NCBI GenBank assembly: GCA_009782615.1 | Contig: WRIS01000007.1 | Span: forward strand, 37,434 to 101,433 | Reading direction: 5' to 3' | DNA: 64,000 nucleotides | From: Eggerthellaceae bacterium | GTDB taxonomy: Bacteria > Actinomycetota > Coriobacteriia > Coriobacteriales > Eggerthellaceae | In this document: positions 43,482 to 51,417 of the stretch, in pieces | Numbering within the stretch: the stretch's first letter is position 1 | Layout: each line of letters begins with the position of its first letter | Program-made: the position numbers and the translations under genes | Notes under the pieces: model-generated | Told to the model about the DNA's origin: nothing | Databases searched by the model: none | Seen by the model: only the letters and a program-made list of their open reading frames with translations

Positions 43482-44519
43482 TCACTTTGAAAGCGCTTTT
43501 GCATCCTGACACAAGTCTTGAACAGGTGCCGCCTTTCCCGCATACAGCGGTATGCTTATAGCCTGAGACGGACAGTGCTCTTTGCAAAGCCCGCATTTGG
43601 TACATTCGTGCATTCCTTCCATGCAATGCGGGTCAAGCTCTTCTTCGCACACGGTGACACACACTTTACAGTCGATGCCCTGCGTGCGCAAGCACTTCGC
43701 GTTGTCCACGCGCGGCTTGAAAAGTTTATTGGGAATGCTCATCAAAGACATGAGAGCGCCCAGGGGGCAAAACTTTATGCACCACTTTTTTAGCACGAAC
43801 AATTCAAGCGCCAAGAATACGGGGAATATGAGCAGCGCCCATGACGGCTCGTTAAAGCCTACCAGACGCCAAAGGGCAATAAGGCTTGCAAACGTCAGAC
43901 CAACAGGACAGATGATGCAAAAAACGGGGAACCCAAAAATCGCCGTGGAAAGAAGCGCTCCGCCCAACACAATATGGCGCGAGTCGAACTTTTTTCGCTG
44001 TTCGGTACAGCTCGTGCACCCCGAAGGACATGCTTTTAGGTCACGTGTTTCTGCATCGCAGGCTTGTGGCACGGAAAGCTCTATCGGCACTGATTCGGTG
44101 GTGTCAGAGGTCGCAACAGCCGCAACGGGCGTAACAGCCGCAGCATCTCCAACAGCAACAACACCTTCTTCACGTGCCGCTTCGAGCGCTTTTTTCGATT
44201 CCGCAATCGCATCAGATACGCTTTCGTCTTTCTTAAGCGTGAAAAATCTGCGCAAGGGTGGCACAGGACAAAGCCATGCGCAAAAAACCTTACCCAGTAC
44301 AATAACGATAAGAACGCACACGCCAAGCGCTATCACCTGCCGCGGAATGAAGGTCCACGAAGCAAGAAAAGCTTCGAGGGCACCAAGCGGACAAAGATAG
44401 GCTATCGACTTCCAGCCAAGAGCTGACAAATTACCGCTTCCGATATTCGTGAAGAAGCTGACCAGAACAGTCAACGCAACAAGAGCAAGGGTTATCTTGC
44501 GGGCGAGGGATATCTTCAT
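43482..44519 (-). CDS. NapH/MauN-like polyferredoxin, membrane-bound
   Basis: 345 residues. Four membrane helices with the family CxxxCP-type motifs (CAWLCPVPP, CIICPVGL, CIKFCPLGAL), then two C-terminal 4Fe-4S motifs (CKVCVTVCEEELDPHC, CTKCGLCKEHCP). A Val/Ala/Thr-rich low-complexity insert (about 100-150) interrupts the loop after the first pair of helices. NapH-like proteins pass electrons from quinol to periplasmic reductases. Starts as ATGA at the end of the NapG-like gene. Confidence 0.9.
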   Translation of the reverse strand: MKISLARKITLALVALTVLVSFFTNIGSGNLSALGWKSIAYLCPLGALEAFLASWTFIPRQVIALGVCVLIVIVLGKVFCAWLCPVPPLRRFFTLKKDESVSDAIAESKKALEAAREEGVVAVGDAAAVTPVAAVATSDTTESVPIELSVPQACDAETRDLKACPSGCTSCTEQRKKFDSRHIVLGGALLSTAIFGFPVFCIICPVGLTFASLIALWRLVGFNEPSWALLIFPVFLALELFVLKKWCIKFCPLGALMSLMSIPNKLFKPRVDNAKCLRTQGIDCKVCVTVCEEELDPHCMEGMHECTKCGLCKEHCPSQAISIPLYAGKAAPVQDLCQDAKALSK

Positions 44520-45142
44520 GTTGCCCCACCCCCCAACACGGCCACACTGTCGCGCGAAGCGTTTCCTGCTTGTACCGTTATGCCGCGCTTACGAGTTCCT
44601 GTGAACACACGATAAGAATTCGACGGGCAGATATATTCGCAATACCCGCAGCCGTTGCATTTTTCAACCTCAACCACGGGGCGCCCAAAATCATCAGCGC
44701 GAATGGCTTCGAAAGGACAACCGTCAATGCAGCGCCTACAACCAACCCCTTCGGGTTGATGCGCGATGCACAAATCTCGGTCAATGACAGCAGGCGCGAT
44801 CCATTCTTGTTCGGGGTCAAAGGAGCGAAGCGCGCCTGTCGGACAGCATTCGATACACAGATTGCAGAAATCACAATACCCAATGCGATAGTCCAGTTTA
44901 GGCGTTCGCGCGTTGAGAAGCCCGTCGTTCATATTAGCAACTGCAATGCAGTTGAGCGGACAAATGCTTCGACAGCGATCGCACTTTATACACGCTGCGA
45001 TAAAATGGTCTTCGTCTTGACCCCCTGGGGGTCTCAAAAGCGGCGTTTCTCCAAAAGCATATTTAGTGATGCCGCCCACTGCCAGCATTGCCGCCCCCCC
45101 AGCACTACCCGCTATAAGCGTTCTGCGAGTAATTTCGTTCAC
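44516..45142 (-). CDS. NapG-like ferredoxin with Tat signal
   Basis: 208 residues from GTG 45142 overlapping the TorD stop. Twin-arginine signal at RRTLIAGSAGGAAMLAVGG, then four Fe-S clusters: CIKCDRCRSICP, CDFCNLCIECCP, CIAHQPEGVGCRRCIDGCP and CNGCGYCEYICP. NapG-like proteins shuttle electrons outside the membrane with NapH. Here both are attached to a molybdoenzyme operon that already has its own FeS subunit and anchor. Confidence 0.9.
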   Translation of the reverse strand: MNEITRRTLIAGSAGGAAMLAVGGITKYAFGETPLLRPPGGQDEDHFIAACIKCDRCRSICPLNCIAVANMNDGLLNARTPKLDYRIGYCDFCNLCIECCPTGALRSFDPEQEWIAPAVIDRDLCIAHQPEGVGCRRCIDGCPFEAIRADDFGRPVVEVEKCNGCGYCEYICPSNSYRVFTGTRKRGITVQAGNASRDSVAVLGGGAT

Positions 45143-45906
45143 AACTGAAGCATCCCCTCTAATAAATCATCTATCGTTTGCAAATCCATCAAAAGATATC
45201 CCTTGGTGACCTTGAGAACACCGCGGTAAAAACGCACTTCCAACAGGGTTTGCGCAGCTTCGGTAAAAGCATCGAACCAGGTAAGTATCTGATCGGTAAT
45301 GAAATCGCGTGATTCCTTAAGACAGGCTTGTGCCTCTTCAAGGTTTCCCTCACGCAGGGCATCTGCAGCACGTTCGCTCATAATCGAGAGGAACTCCAGC
45401 ATGAAACTCAAGTGGTCATCAGGGGTGTTTTCGTCGATTACGCGCAAAAGGTTGCGCTTGAACACGCGAAAAACTTCGCCGCGCGGAAATTGGCTGAGCA
45501 GGTGTTCTTCGCTTAAGAAAAGCGAAGCGTAGGGCATGGCAGTTTTTCCTTTATAGGTTGCGGCTCCCCCGAAGCTGGAAGTGAAATCAATCGCAAGCAT
45601 TTGGCGCGTGCCCGTGTTGCGCTTGCGCAAAACCCGCGTAATGTCGTTGAAACCTTCTTCTAACAAAGGTTCGCCCACGCCAAATTCGGAATAGTCGGTT
45701 TGCGCCATGGCGTCTATCTGTTCTTGCGTCAAAGGTGCGAAATAAAAGCCTGCCAGCGCCAAATAGAATTCACGGCGCCCGTTCAAAACTTCGATAAGCA
45801 CTTCCGTGCTCACTTCTTCGCTATCAACTACCTCATCAACCACTTCAACGTCGCTTACTTCTGTACTGACCACCTCGGTATTAGCTGTCTTTGGAATTTT
45901 TGCCAT
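45139..45906 (-). CDS. TorD/DmsD-family molybdoenzyme chaperone
   Basis: 255 residues from ATG 45906, after AAAGGA. All-helical TorD family by pattern: GRREFYLALAGFYFAPLTQEQIDAM, then PYASLFLSEEHLLSQFPRGEVFRVFKRN and DHLSFMLEFLSIMSERAADALREGNLEEA. Such chaperones bind the Tat signal and hold the apoenzyme until the cofactor is inserted. The N-terminal ~40 residues are Val/Glu/Ser low complexity (VVSTEVSDVEVVDEVVDSEEVS), unusual for the family. An expected partner is the Tat-signalled subunit at 47540-50800. Confidence 0.88.
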   Translation of the reverse strand: MAKIPKTANTEVVSTEVSDVEVVDEVVDSEEVSTEVLIEVLNGRREFYLALAGFYFAPLTQEQIDAMAQTDYSEFGVGEPLLEEGFNDITRVLRKRNTGTRQMLAIDFTSSFGGAATYKGKTAMPYASLFLSEEHLLSQFPRGEVFRVFKRNLLRVIDENTPDDHLSFMLEFLSIMSERAADALREGNLEEAQACLKESRDFITDQILTWFDAFTEAAQTLLEVRFYRGVLKVTKGYLLMDLQTIDDLLEGMLQL

Positions 45907-45948
45907 CTCGGGTGTTCCTTTCGCAAAAGTTTCGTAGGAGTTTGATTC

Positions 45949-45999
45949 GCATTGCCACGCCTGTGTTGCCACACGCGCATTGCCACGCCTGTGTTGCCA
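45949..45999. repeat. Direct repeat in the NrfD-chaperone gap
   Basis: GCATTGCCACGCCTGTGTTG plus CCA occurs twice at a 28-base period (45949 and 45977) in the 140-base gap between anchor gene stop and chaperone start; the second copy is followed by a GC-rich stretch (AAGCACCCCGAGGGGG). Confidence 0.8.
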
Positions 46000-46048
46000 A
46001 GCACCCCGAGGGGGACGCACGAGGCATCCCCCTCAAAGGTCGAACAGA

Positions 46049-46888
46049 CTATTGCGGCGGTGTCAGCAGACTTCTCTGATCTATTCCCAGATGGAAGAAC
46101 GGATCAATCTGCGGGTCACCAGCCATCCACATTACCACACGGAATATGATGGCGCCGATAATCACGACAAGCAGACCAAGATAAATCATGGATATGTTGC
46201 CCTTCATATAGGCATACAGTGCTGCTCCGACTCCACCAAGACCGCCAATTACAACCGCTCCAATCCAAAGGAGCGCCGCTGCGCTGCCGACGCTGGTCGT
46301 TGCAGCATAGGCAAGATAGGCAAGAGCCGTCAAAACGGCGACAATCAAAACTATAAGAGCAATTCTTTTAATTGAAGCCATTTCGTCTTTGAAAATCGCC
46401 TGTATCGCCAGGAAGATAAAGCCACCCATGGCAAGCGCACTCAGTGCATACGAGAAGGTAAGCAGCGGAGTTGCCCACGCAGGACGAGCCTCGATGACTT
46501 GATAGCCATGCCCTGAAAAATAGGCGAAACAAAGTCCCACGACAATCCCGATGATACCGAGAATCTTAGCAGCTGAACTTTCGCGATTTACCAATACGAG
46601 ATAAATCAAAGCAACAAGAACCGCAAGACCTAAGAATATCAGTTCGAGAGAGATGGGTGAAAACGAAAAGATGTTAGCTGCCGCTGCCATGAAGTTGCCT
46701 GGGTTGCCCAGATGGAGCAAGGAAAAGCACCCTCCTATAACCAGCAAGATTATGGCAACTATGGCTGCGATGTAACGCGATTTTTTGCTTGCATCGAAAA
46801 ACTCAGCGACGCCCGCAAAAACCAAAACGCCCGCACCAGCTCCGGCAAACACCGTGAAAAGAATCAAAGGCCATTCAATTCCTACCAT
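46049..46888 (-). CDS. DmsC/NrfD-type membrane anchor subunit
   Basis: 279 residues, about eight hydrophobic helices, no soluble domain. N-terminus WPLILFTVFAGAGAGVLVFAGVAEF matches DmsC-type quinol-oxidising anchors. It follows the FeS subunit gene directly and starts after GGAG. Role inferred: quinol oxidation and membrane attachment of the exported molybdoenzyme. Confidence 0.9.
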   Translation of the reverse strand: MVGIEWPLILFTVFAGAGAGVLVFAGVAEFFDASKKSRYIAAIVAIILLVIGGCFSLLHLGNPGNFMAAAANIFSFSPISLELIFLGLAVLVALIYLVLVNRESSAAKILGIIGIVVGLCFAYFSGHGYQVIEARPAWATPLLTFSYALSALAMGGFIFLAIQAIFKDEMASIKRIALIVLIVAVLTALAYLAYAATTSVGSAAALLWIGAVVIGGLGGVGAALYAYMKGNISMIYLGLLVVIIGAIIFRVVMWMAGDPQIDPFFHLGIDQRSLLTPPQ

Positions 46889-47527
46889 TTATATCAACTC
46901 CTTCCACTTCGCGATATGTTCCGAAAGGATGTATACGGTTGCGGGCTGTGCGTTGTTTTTGTCCGTCAGCGTGAACGTCCCTCTGCCTGCTGCTTTTGCC
47001 TCAGCAAGGGCTACGCTTGCCCCTGAAGCAGGGTCGTTCAAATCGCCGAAGTAGCGAGCGCCTGTTGTGCAGTTATGCACGCAAGGCGGTATCGCGTGGT
47101 CGGGATCGAAGGTGTCATGAATGTTTGCAACACCGTCGGATTTCGCCGTAAGGTGATTACACAGCGTACATTTTTCCATAACGCCTTGGTCTTCGTTGAG
47201 TTGACGAACGCCGTAAGGGCACGCATACAGGCAGAATGAACAGCCAATACACTTTTCTTTGTCAATCAAAACGACATCGTTGTCGGTGTCGCGATATGAT
47301 GCGCCCGTTGGGCACACAGGAATGCAAGGAGCATTCTCGCACTGCTGACAAGCAACCGGCAACCAATACATTTCGATGTCGGGATACTCCCCAGTCGGAC
47401 CTACCGCAAGGACGCGGTTCCAGTAGTGACCCAGCGATACACTGTTCTCAAACTTGCAAGCAACAATGCATGAGTCGCACCCAGAACACCTATCAAGGTC
47501 AATTACATGTGCTCTTTTTTGTGTCAT
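46889..47527 (-). CDS. DmsB-type four-cluster iron-sulfur subunit
   Basis: 212 residues. Four 4Fe-4S binding sets: CSGCDSCIVACK, CQQCENAPCIPVCP, CIGCSFCLYACP and CTLCNHLT...CVHNC, the order seen in DmsB/PhsB/TtrB electron-transfer subunits. No signal peptide, so it would be exported bound to the Tat-signalled catalytic subunit. 12 bases after that gene. Confidence 0.93.
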   Translation of the reverse strand: MTQKRAHVIDLDRCSGCDSCIVACKFENSVSLGHYWNRVLAVGPTGEYPDIEMYWLPVACQQCENAPCIPVCPTGASYRDTDNDVVLIDKEKCIGCSFCLYACPYGVRQLNEDQGVMEKCTLCNHLTAKSDGVANIHDTFDPDHAIPPCVHNCTTGARYFGDLNDPASGASVALAEAKAAGRGTFTLTDKNNAQPATVYILSEHIAKWKELI

Positions 47528-47539
47528 TTTTTACACCTC

Positions 47540-50500
47540 CTACCCACGGTTCCAGTCGTTGAATTCAATGTTGGGGCTATTCGGATCCATATCGAGCGCT
47601 GAACCGATGCCAGGCAGACATTGATTGTCATTCTTCGGCATAAACGGCTCGAATTCCTTCGGCTCGACCCAAACACCCGCAGGTCTTTCGCCCTTTTCAA
47701 TCTTGACAGTGAAGCCACGGTTCGTGTAGGAGCCGAACACCTCGTTGTACGGTGCCGTGTTCTTGGTAAGAACATTGACGTTGCACTCACGCCATCCACC
47801 TGTTTTCTTAGACTGCGAATTATCGAAGCACTCAGGATTCCAGAAGCGCTCCATGAAAATTACGCGCTCATCCATACCGCGTGTTATGTACACGCGACCC
47901 GTAGTCGTAGAACGACGCGAGGTGATTTTCACCCAATCCATGTGCTTGAGACCATATTTCTCAGCAGTATTGGGATGCATGCGTACGTCAGGAACAGGAT
48001 AAAGCTCGCGGATAAAGGGAGCATGGCGCATGGTGCCATGATGGAAGTAGTACACGCGACCAGAAGTCAGCACTATCGGGTATTCAGGGTCATAACCTGG
48101 CATACCTTCGATGGGAGACTCCGCAGGCTCAACATGCCAACAAATAGGCGAATAGGTTCCGACGAAAGGATATGTTAGGTTTGGATCGATTATCGAATCG
48201 ATTTCCTTGATTTCCTCGCCGATGCTCTTGTCGACAGGCTCTTGCACACGCGGGTAGGTATACGGGAACCCGTTGGCAGCCATCTTAACAAGAACACTTG
48301 CATACACTTCGCACTTGCGTGATTCGGTGCCAAAGCCCTTCGGCAGACCGTCGTCGGCAATAACTTCGTGCTGGTCATACTGCCAGAAAATCTCAGGCGG
48401 AATGACGAAGCGCGGGTCTTTTGCTTCAGGCATGTCGGGCTGCTGATAGCTGACATCGTTCATGAAAGTCTCGTAGTCGGGCGCGCCATAACGTCCAACC
48501 ATTTGCTTGAGCAACAGCGAGTCTTCCTGGATGCTTCCCTGTACGCCGTCACCAATGGGGAAGCGCAACTTGAACTTGTCGGCATCAAAGGGATGGAGGT
48601 GCGTTGCATTTGCCGAAGAGAGCGGTTGCCCGTCTTGAGCTAACGCGGGAGACGCTGATGCTGATTGACCAACGGCTGCACCAATGGCGCCAAAGACGAG
48701 TTCTCCGCCCGACTCTAAGAAGTCGTTGAACTTCTTCGAGGTGGCATTTTGAACCTTAAGCTGCGGCACACCACTCGATACCGTTTCGCCGAGATGGATT
48801 ACTTGCGTCTCGGGGAATACGTAATTGAGCTGGTTCCTCATAGGAATGGGGTTTTCCAACCACTCTTGCAGCGGGAAAACGAGGTCGGCAATTTCTGCCT
48901 GGAAAGAAGTGAGGTTTGGATACTGGCATACGCAAAAATCGATTTCATCGAACGCGTCATACCACGACTCGGCATTACCGAGCATGGCAAGTTTGTTGCC
49001 TGACATGTCATACCACACGCGTGGTTTGTAAGGGAGACCTGTCTTGATGGCATCAAGTACGGTAGGAATGTGCGAATGCGACCAGTGATACAAACCCTTG
49101 TGGTTCTTCAGACCCAGCTGGTCGAGTTTCAGCTGATTGTGCAGGTAAAGAGCCTCTTGGTTCTTCACATACGGCTTGGAGCCTGGTTCTGCCAATTCTT
49201 GGAAGGAAGCGATACGTTTTTCGTTTTCTTCCTCGGTAGCACCAATCATATACCCAAAGCCATACACAGAACCGTATGAGCCGTTGGATATGTAGGTCGG
49301 ACGCTTCGGTGCACCTGGAGGCGGTGGAGTCCAGCCGTTTTTTTCGTTGTCCCACAAAGGACGGGTGTGCTGCGTGAGCGCGGCGCCTTTCTTGTTGACG
49401 TAGCCCATAATCATGTCGAGACCCAACAGGCCCGTCGGAGCTTGAGAGGCGGTTTGCTCCATGTCGGTAGCAACACCGTGTGCGATACCAGCAGCTTTTC
49501 CGCTTTTAAGCGGATCGGTATATATCTTGATGGCTTTCTCGTTTTCGGCTGCGGGAACCCAGCAGAGTTCTTCCGCTTTTTCAAGCGTCCAGGGGGCTGC
49601 TGCGTCCTTGTAAATCTGACCTGCAGTTTTACAAGCCTTGCCATTGACATCGCCCGCCCAGAATACTTCGGGGTCAACGCTGTCGGATGCATACTCGAAC
49701 GGCTTAAGTTCACCGCTTTTGTTGTCGAAACAAACATAAGCTGGTGTGTTAGCGGGGGTCGTTTGTACAAAGTCCGGGAAAACCTCTTTTGCCAAAATTG
49801 GCAAATGTGTGTCAGGGTCAACAACGAAGGGCAGGTTTGTCCATGTTTTGACGAAGTCCTTGTCGTAGAGTTCATTGTCGAAAATGTATTTGAACCACGA
49901 CAAAATCAGACCGCCGTCAGAGCCAGGACGCACACGCAACCACACGTCTGCCTTGACAGCATCGGGGGTATAGTTCGGGTCAACAACAACGAACTTGCAA
50001 CCCAGAGCCCTCAAGTCTGCAACGCCGCGTCCAGATTGAGCAACCTGGCTTACCGATGGTTGTGCACCCCAGACTACCATCGTTGACGTTATCTCATCCC
50101 CAACTCTCGTACCATCTGCAAGTTTTTTGTCGGCTTCATATTTGGATAAGCCTCGATGGAATTCTTGGAACGAACAGTCTGCAACCGACTGATTCTGTCC
50201 TTGATACATGAGGTCTGCCATAGCGACACGAGGAAGGTAGCATTGCGCGCAACCAGGCTCGATGACGTTTGGTCCGCCGAGTGCCGTACACATGGTCTTG
50301 GCGTTTTCGAAGGTGTAGCCACCTCCACCGCCGGTTGAAGAAAAGAATGAATACGTGCCGTACTTTTGTGCTGCTTCGAATATCTTAGTAGACGCAAGAT
50401 CAAGCGCTTCATCCCAAGTAACGCGCTCCCATGCAACATTCTCTGCGCCACGCGCGCCTGCGCGTTTGAGCGGATAGAGAACACGACGAGGGCTGTACGC

Positions 50501-50800
50501 GGTATGAAGCTGGCTGAGTCCTTTCAGGCACATGCTCCCCAGATTTGCAGGAGCAATAGGGTGACCTTCGAGTTTTACTACAACACCGTCTCTTACGTAC
50601 ACGCGGCAGGGACAAACCTGGATGCAACCGTGGCAGGTAGACACATACATCTTGGTTTCACTTGCCTCCTCCGCCCACGCCCGATCTGTTTGGGTGAAAG
50701 AACCTTTCATCTGTGTTCCCAGAGCGAGCGCTGCACTGGTAAGTGCCGTCGTTTTCATAAAACTACGACGTGTCATAGTGGCATTTCGTGCTTTCTGCAT
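47540..50800 (-). CDS. DMSO-reductase-family molybdopterin oxidoreductase, catalytic subunit
   Basis: 1086 residues from ATG 50800, after AAAGGAG. Tat signal with MTRRSFMKTTALTSAALALG, then an Fe-S site CHGCIQVCPC...MCLKG, and molybdopterin-dinucleotide-binding domains (VWGAQPSVSQ, ADVWLRVRPGSDGGLILSW; C-terminal PEYPIVLTSGRVYYFHHGTMRHAPFIRELYP). A possible Mo-ligand cysteine lies in PGCAQCYLPR. At over 1050 residues it is longer than classical DmsA and in the size range of tetrathionate reductase and the catechol-dehydroxylase-type enzymes known from Eggerthella. Substrate cannot be assigned from sequence. It heads an operon with FeS subunit, anchor, chaperone and NapG/NapH-like proteins. 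Confidence 0.9.
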   Translation of the reverse strand: MQKARNATMTRRSFMKTTALTSAALALGTQMKGSFTQTDRAWAEEASETKMYVSTCHGCIQVCPCRVYVRDGVVVKLEGHPIAPANLGSMCLKGLSQLHTAYSPRRVLYPLKRAGARGAENVAWERVTWDEALDLASTKIFEAAQKYGTYSFFSSTGGGGGYTFENAKTMCTALGGPNVIEPGCAQCYLPRVAMADLMYQGQNQSVADCSFQEFHRGLSKYEADKKLADGTRVGDEITSTMVVWGAQPSVSQVAQSGRGVADLRALGCKFVVVDPNYTPDAVKADVWLRVRPGSDGGLILSWFKYIFDNELYDKDFVKTWTNLPFVVDPDTHLPILAKEVFPDFVQTTPANTPAYVCFDNKSGELKPFEYASDSVDPEVFWAGDVNGKACKTAGQIYKDAAAPWTLEKAEELCWVPAAENEKAIKIYTDPLKSGKAAGIAHGVATDMEQTASQAPTGLLGLDMIMGYVNKKGAALTQHTRPLWDNEKNGWTPPPPGAPKRPTYISNGSYGSVYGFGYMIGATEEENEKRIASFQELAEPGSKPYVKNQEALYLHNQLKLDQLGLKNHKGLYHWSHSHIPTVLDAIKTGLPYKPRVWYDMSGNKLAMLGNAESWYDAFDEIDFCVCQYPNLTSFQAEIADLVFPLQEWLENPIPMRNQLNYVFPETQVIHLGETVSSGVPQLKVQNATSKKFNDFLESGGELVFGAIGAAVGQSASASPALAQDGQPLSSANATHLHPFDADKFKLRFPIGDGVQGSIQEDSLLLKQMVGRYGAPDYETFMNDVSYQQPDMPEAKDPRFVIPPEIFWQYDQHEVIADDGLPKGFGTESRKCEVYASVLVKMAANGFPYTYPRVQEPVDKSIGEEIKEIDSIIDPNLTYPFVGTYSPICWHVEPAESPIEGMPGYDPEYPIVLTSGRVYYFHHGTMRHAPFIRELYPVPDVRMHPNTAEKYGLKHMDWVKITSRRSTTTGRVYITRGMDERVIFMERFWNPECFDNSQSKKTGGWRECNVNVLTKNTAPYNEVFGSYTNRGFTVKIEKGERPAGVWVEPKEFEPFMPKNDNQCLPGIGSALDMDPNSPNIEFNDWNRG

Positions 50801-50969
50801 AGATACTCCTTTCATTCTCAATCGGTTTCTAGCAGTTTTTTGCAACTTCCCTTTGCTTTTAGGTGGAAATCTCCGTGGGGAAATCTCTGTGGGAGAAATT
50901 GCGATTTACCGAGATGATTCGATGAAGAAGATCATCGTAAAGCCGTTTCATCCCTCCCCTAGGTTTTCT

Positions 50970-51001
50970 GAGGTTGCCCCTAACGGCAGGGGTGCAGCCT
51001 C
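50970..51001 (-). other. Hairpin in the molybdoenzyme operon leader
   Basis: CCCCT/AGGGG plus GAGG/CCTC arms with a small internal bulge, about 170 bases upstream of the catalytic gene start. Possible regulatory RNA element; not matched here to any known class. Confidence 0.4.
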
Positions 51002-51162
51002 GGTCTCCTTCTTTTCTTGAGTCCGTGTTCTCCTTTCCCTCGTGCAATGAACGCGTGAGCCTTCGCGTGAGAAGATGCTTTTTGTTTCTCTTGCAGTTTC
51101 TTGCCGTTCTTGCGGTTCTTGGGTGTAGCGAAAACTGAACGTGCTTGAACGCACTTGCAGAA

Positions 51163-51417
51163 GGCGCGCTTAGGGGCGCTTCAAAAAGTCCCGACGCATC
51201 ATCGTTTTCATGAGATAGGTTCCTCCCTCTCCTCACTGGTGGCATTGTAGAGGTTTTGTGAAGGGGGCACCTACACTATCCATCATGAAATATTGCCAAT
51301 CGGAAAAGTCGTATACACAATCGTTGTCTAATGCAAAATTGGTGAGATTTTGCTCCCGACAATTCATCTGGGCTTTCGTTTTTATGGGAAATGAATTGGT
51401 GCGCCCCTAAGCGCGCC
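51163..51417. repeat. 17-bp inverted repeat pair flanking a 221-base segment
   Basis: GGCGCGCTTAGGGGCGC at 51163-51179 is the exact reverse complement of GCGCCCCTAAGCGCGCC at 51401-51417. The right arm carries the last base(s) of the ABC exporter stop; the left arm cuts off the Tat-signal stub at 51170-51211. The enclosed DNA includes the presumed promoter of the molybdoenzyme operon. Confidence 0.85.
51170..51211 (-). CDS. 13-codon Tat-signal stub or leader peptide
   Basis: GGGAGGA precedes ATG 51211 by about 10 bases. The product MKTMMRRDFLKRP ends at a TAA that lies inside the 17-bp inverted repeat arm. RRDFLK matches the twin-arginine consensus exactly, which is striking in the leader of a Tat-exported enzyme. 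Either a remnant of a truncated molybdoenzyme gene or a leader peptide. Confidence 0.5.
   Translation of the reverse strand: MKTMMRRDFLKRP

Noticed and set aside
50859..51245. 128-codon open frame in the molybdoenzyme leader
   Set aside because: Composition is arbitrary, it covers the hairpin and the 17-bp repeat arm, and no ribosome site or domain supports it; the GGAGG site fits the 13-codon stub in another frame.
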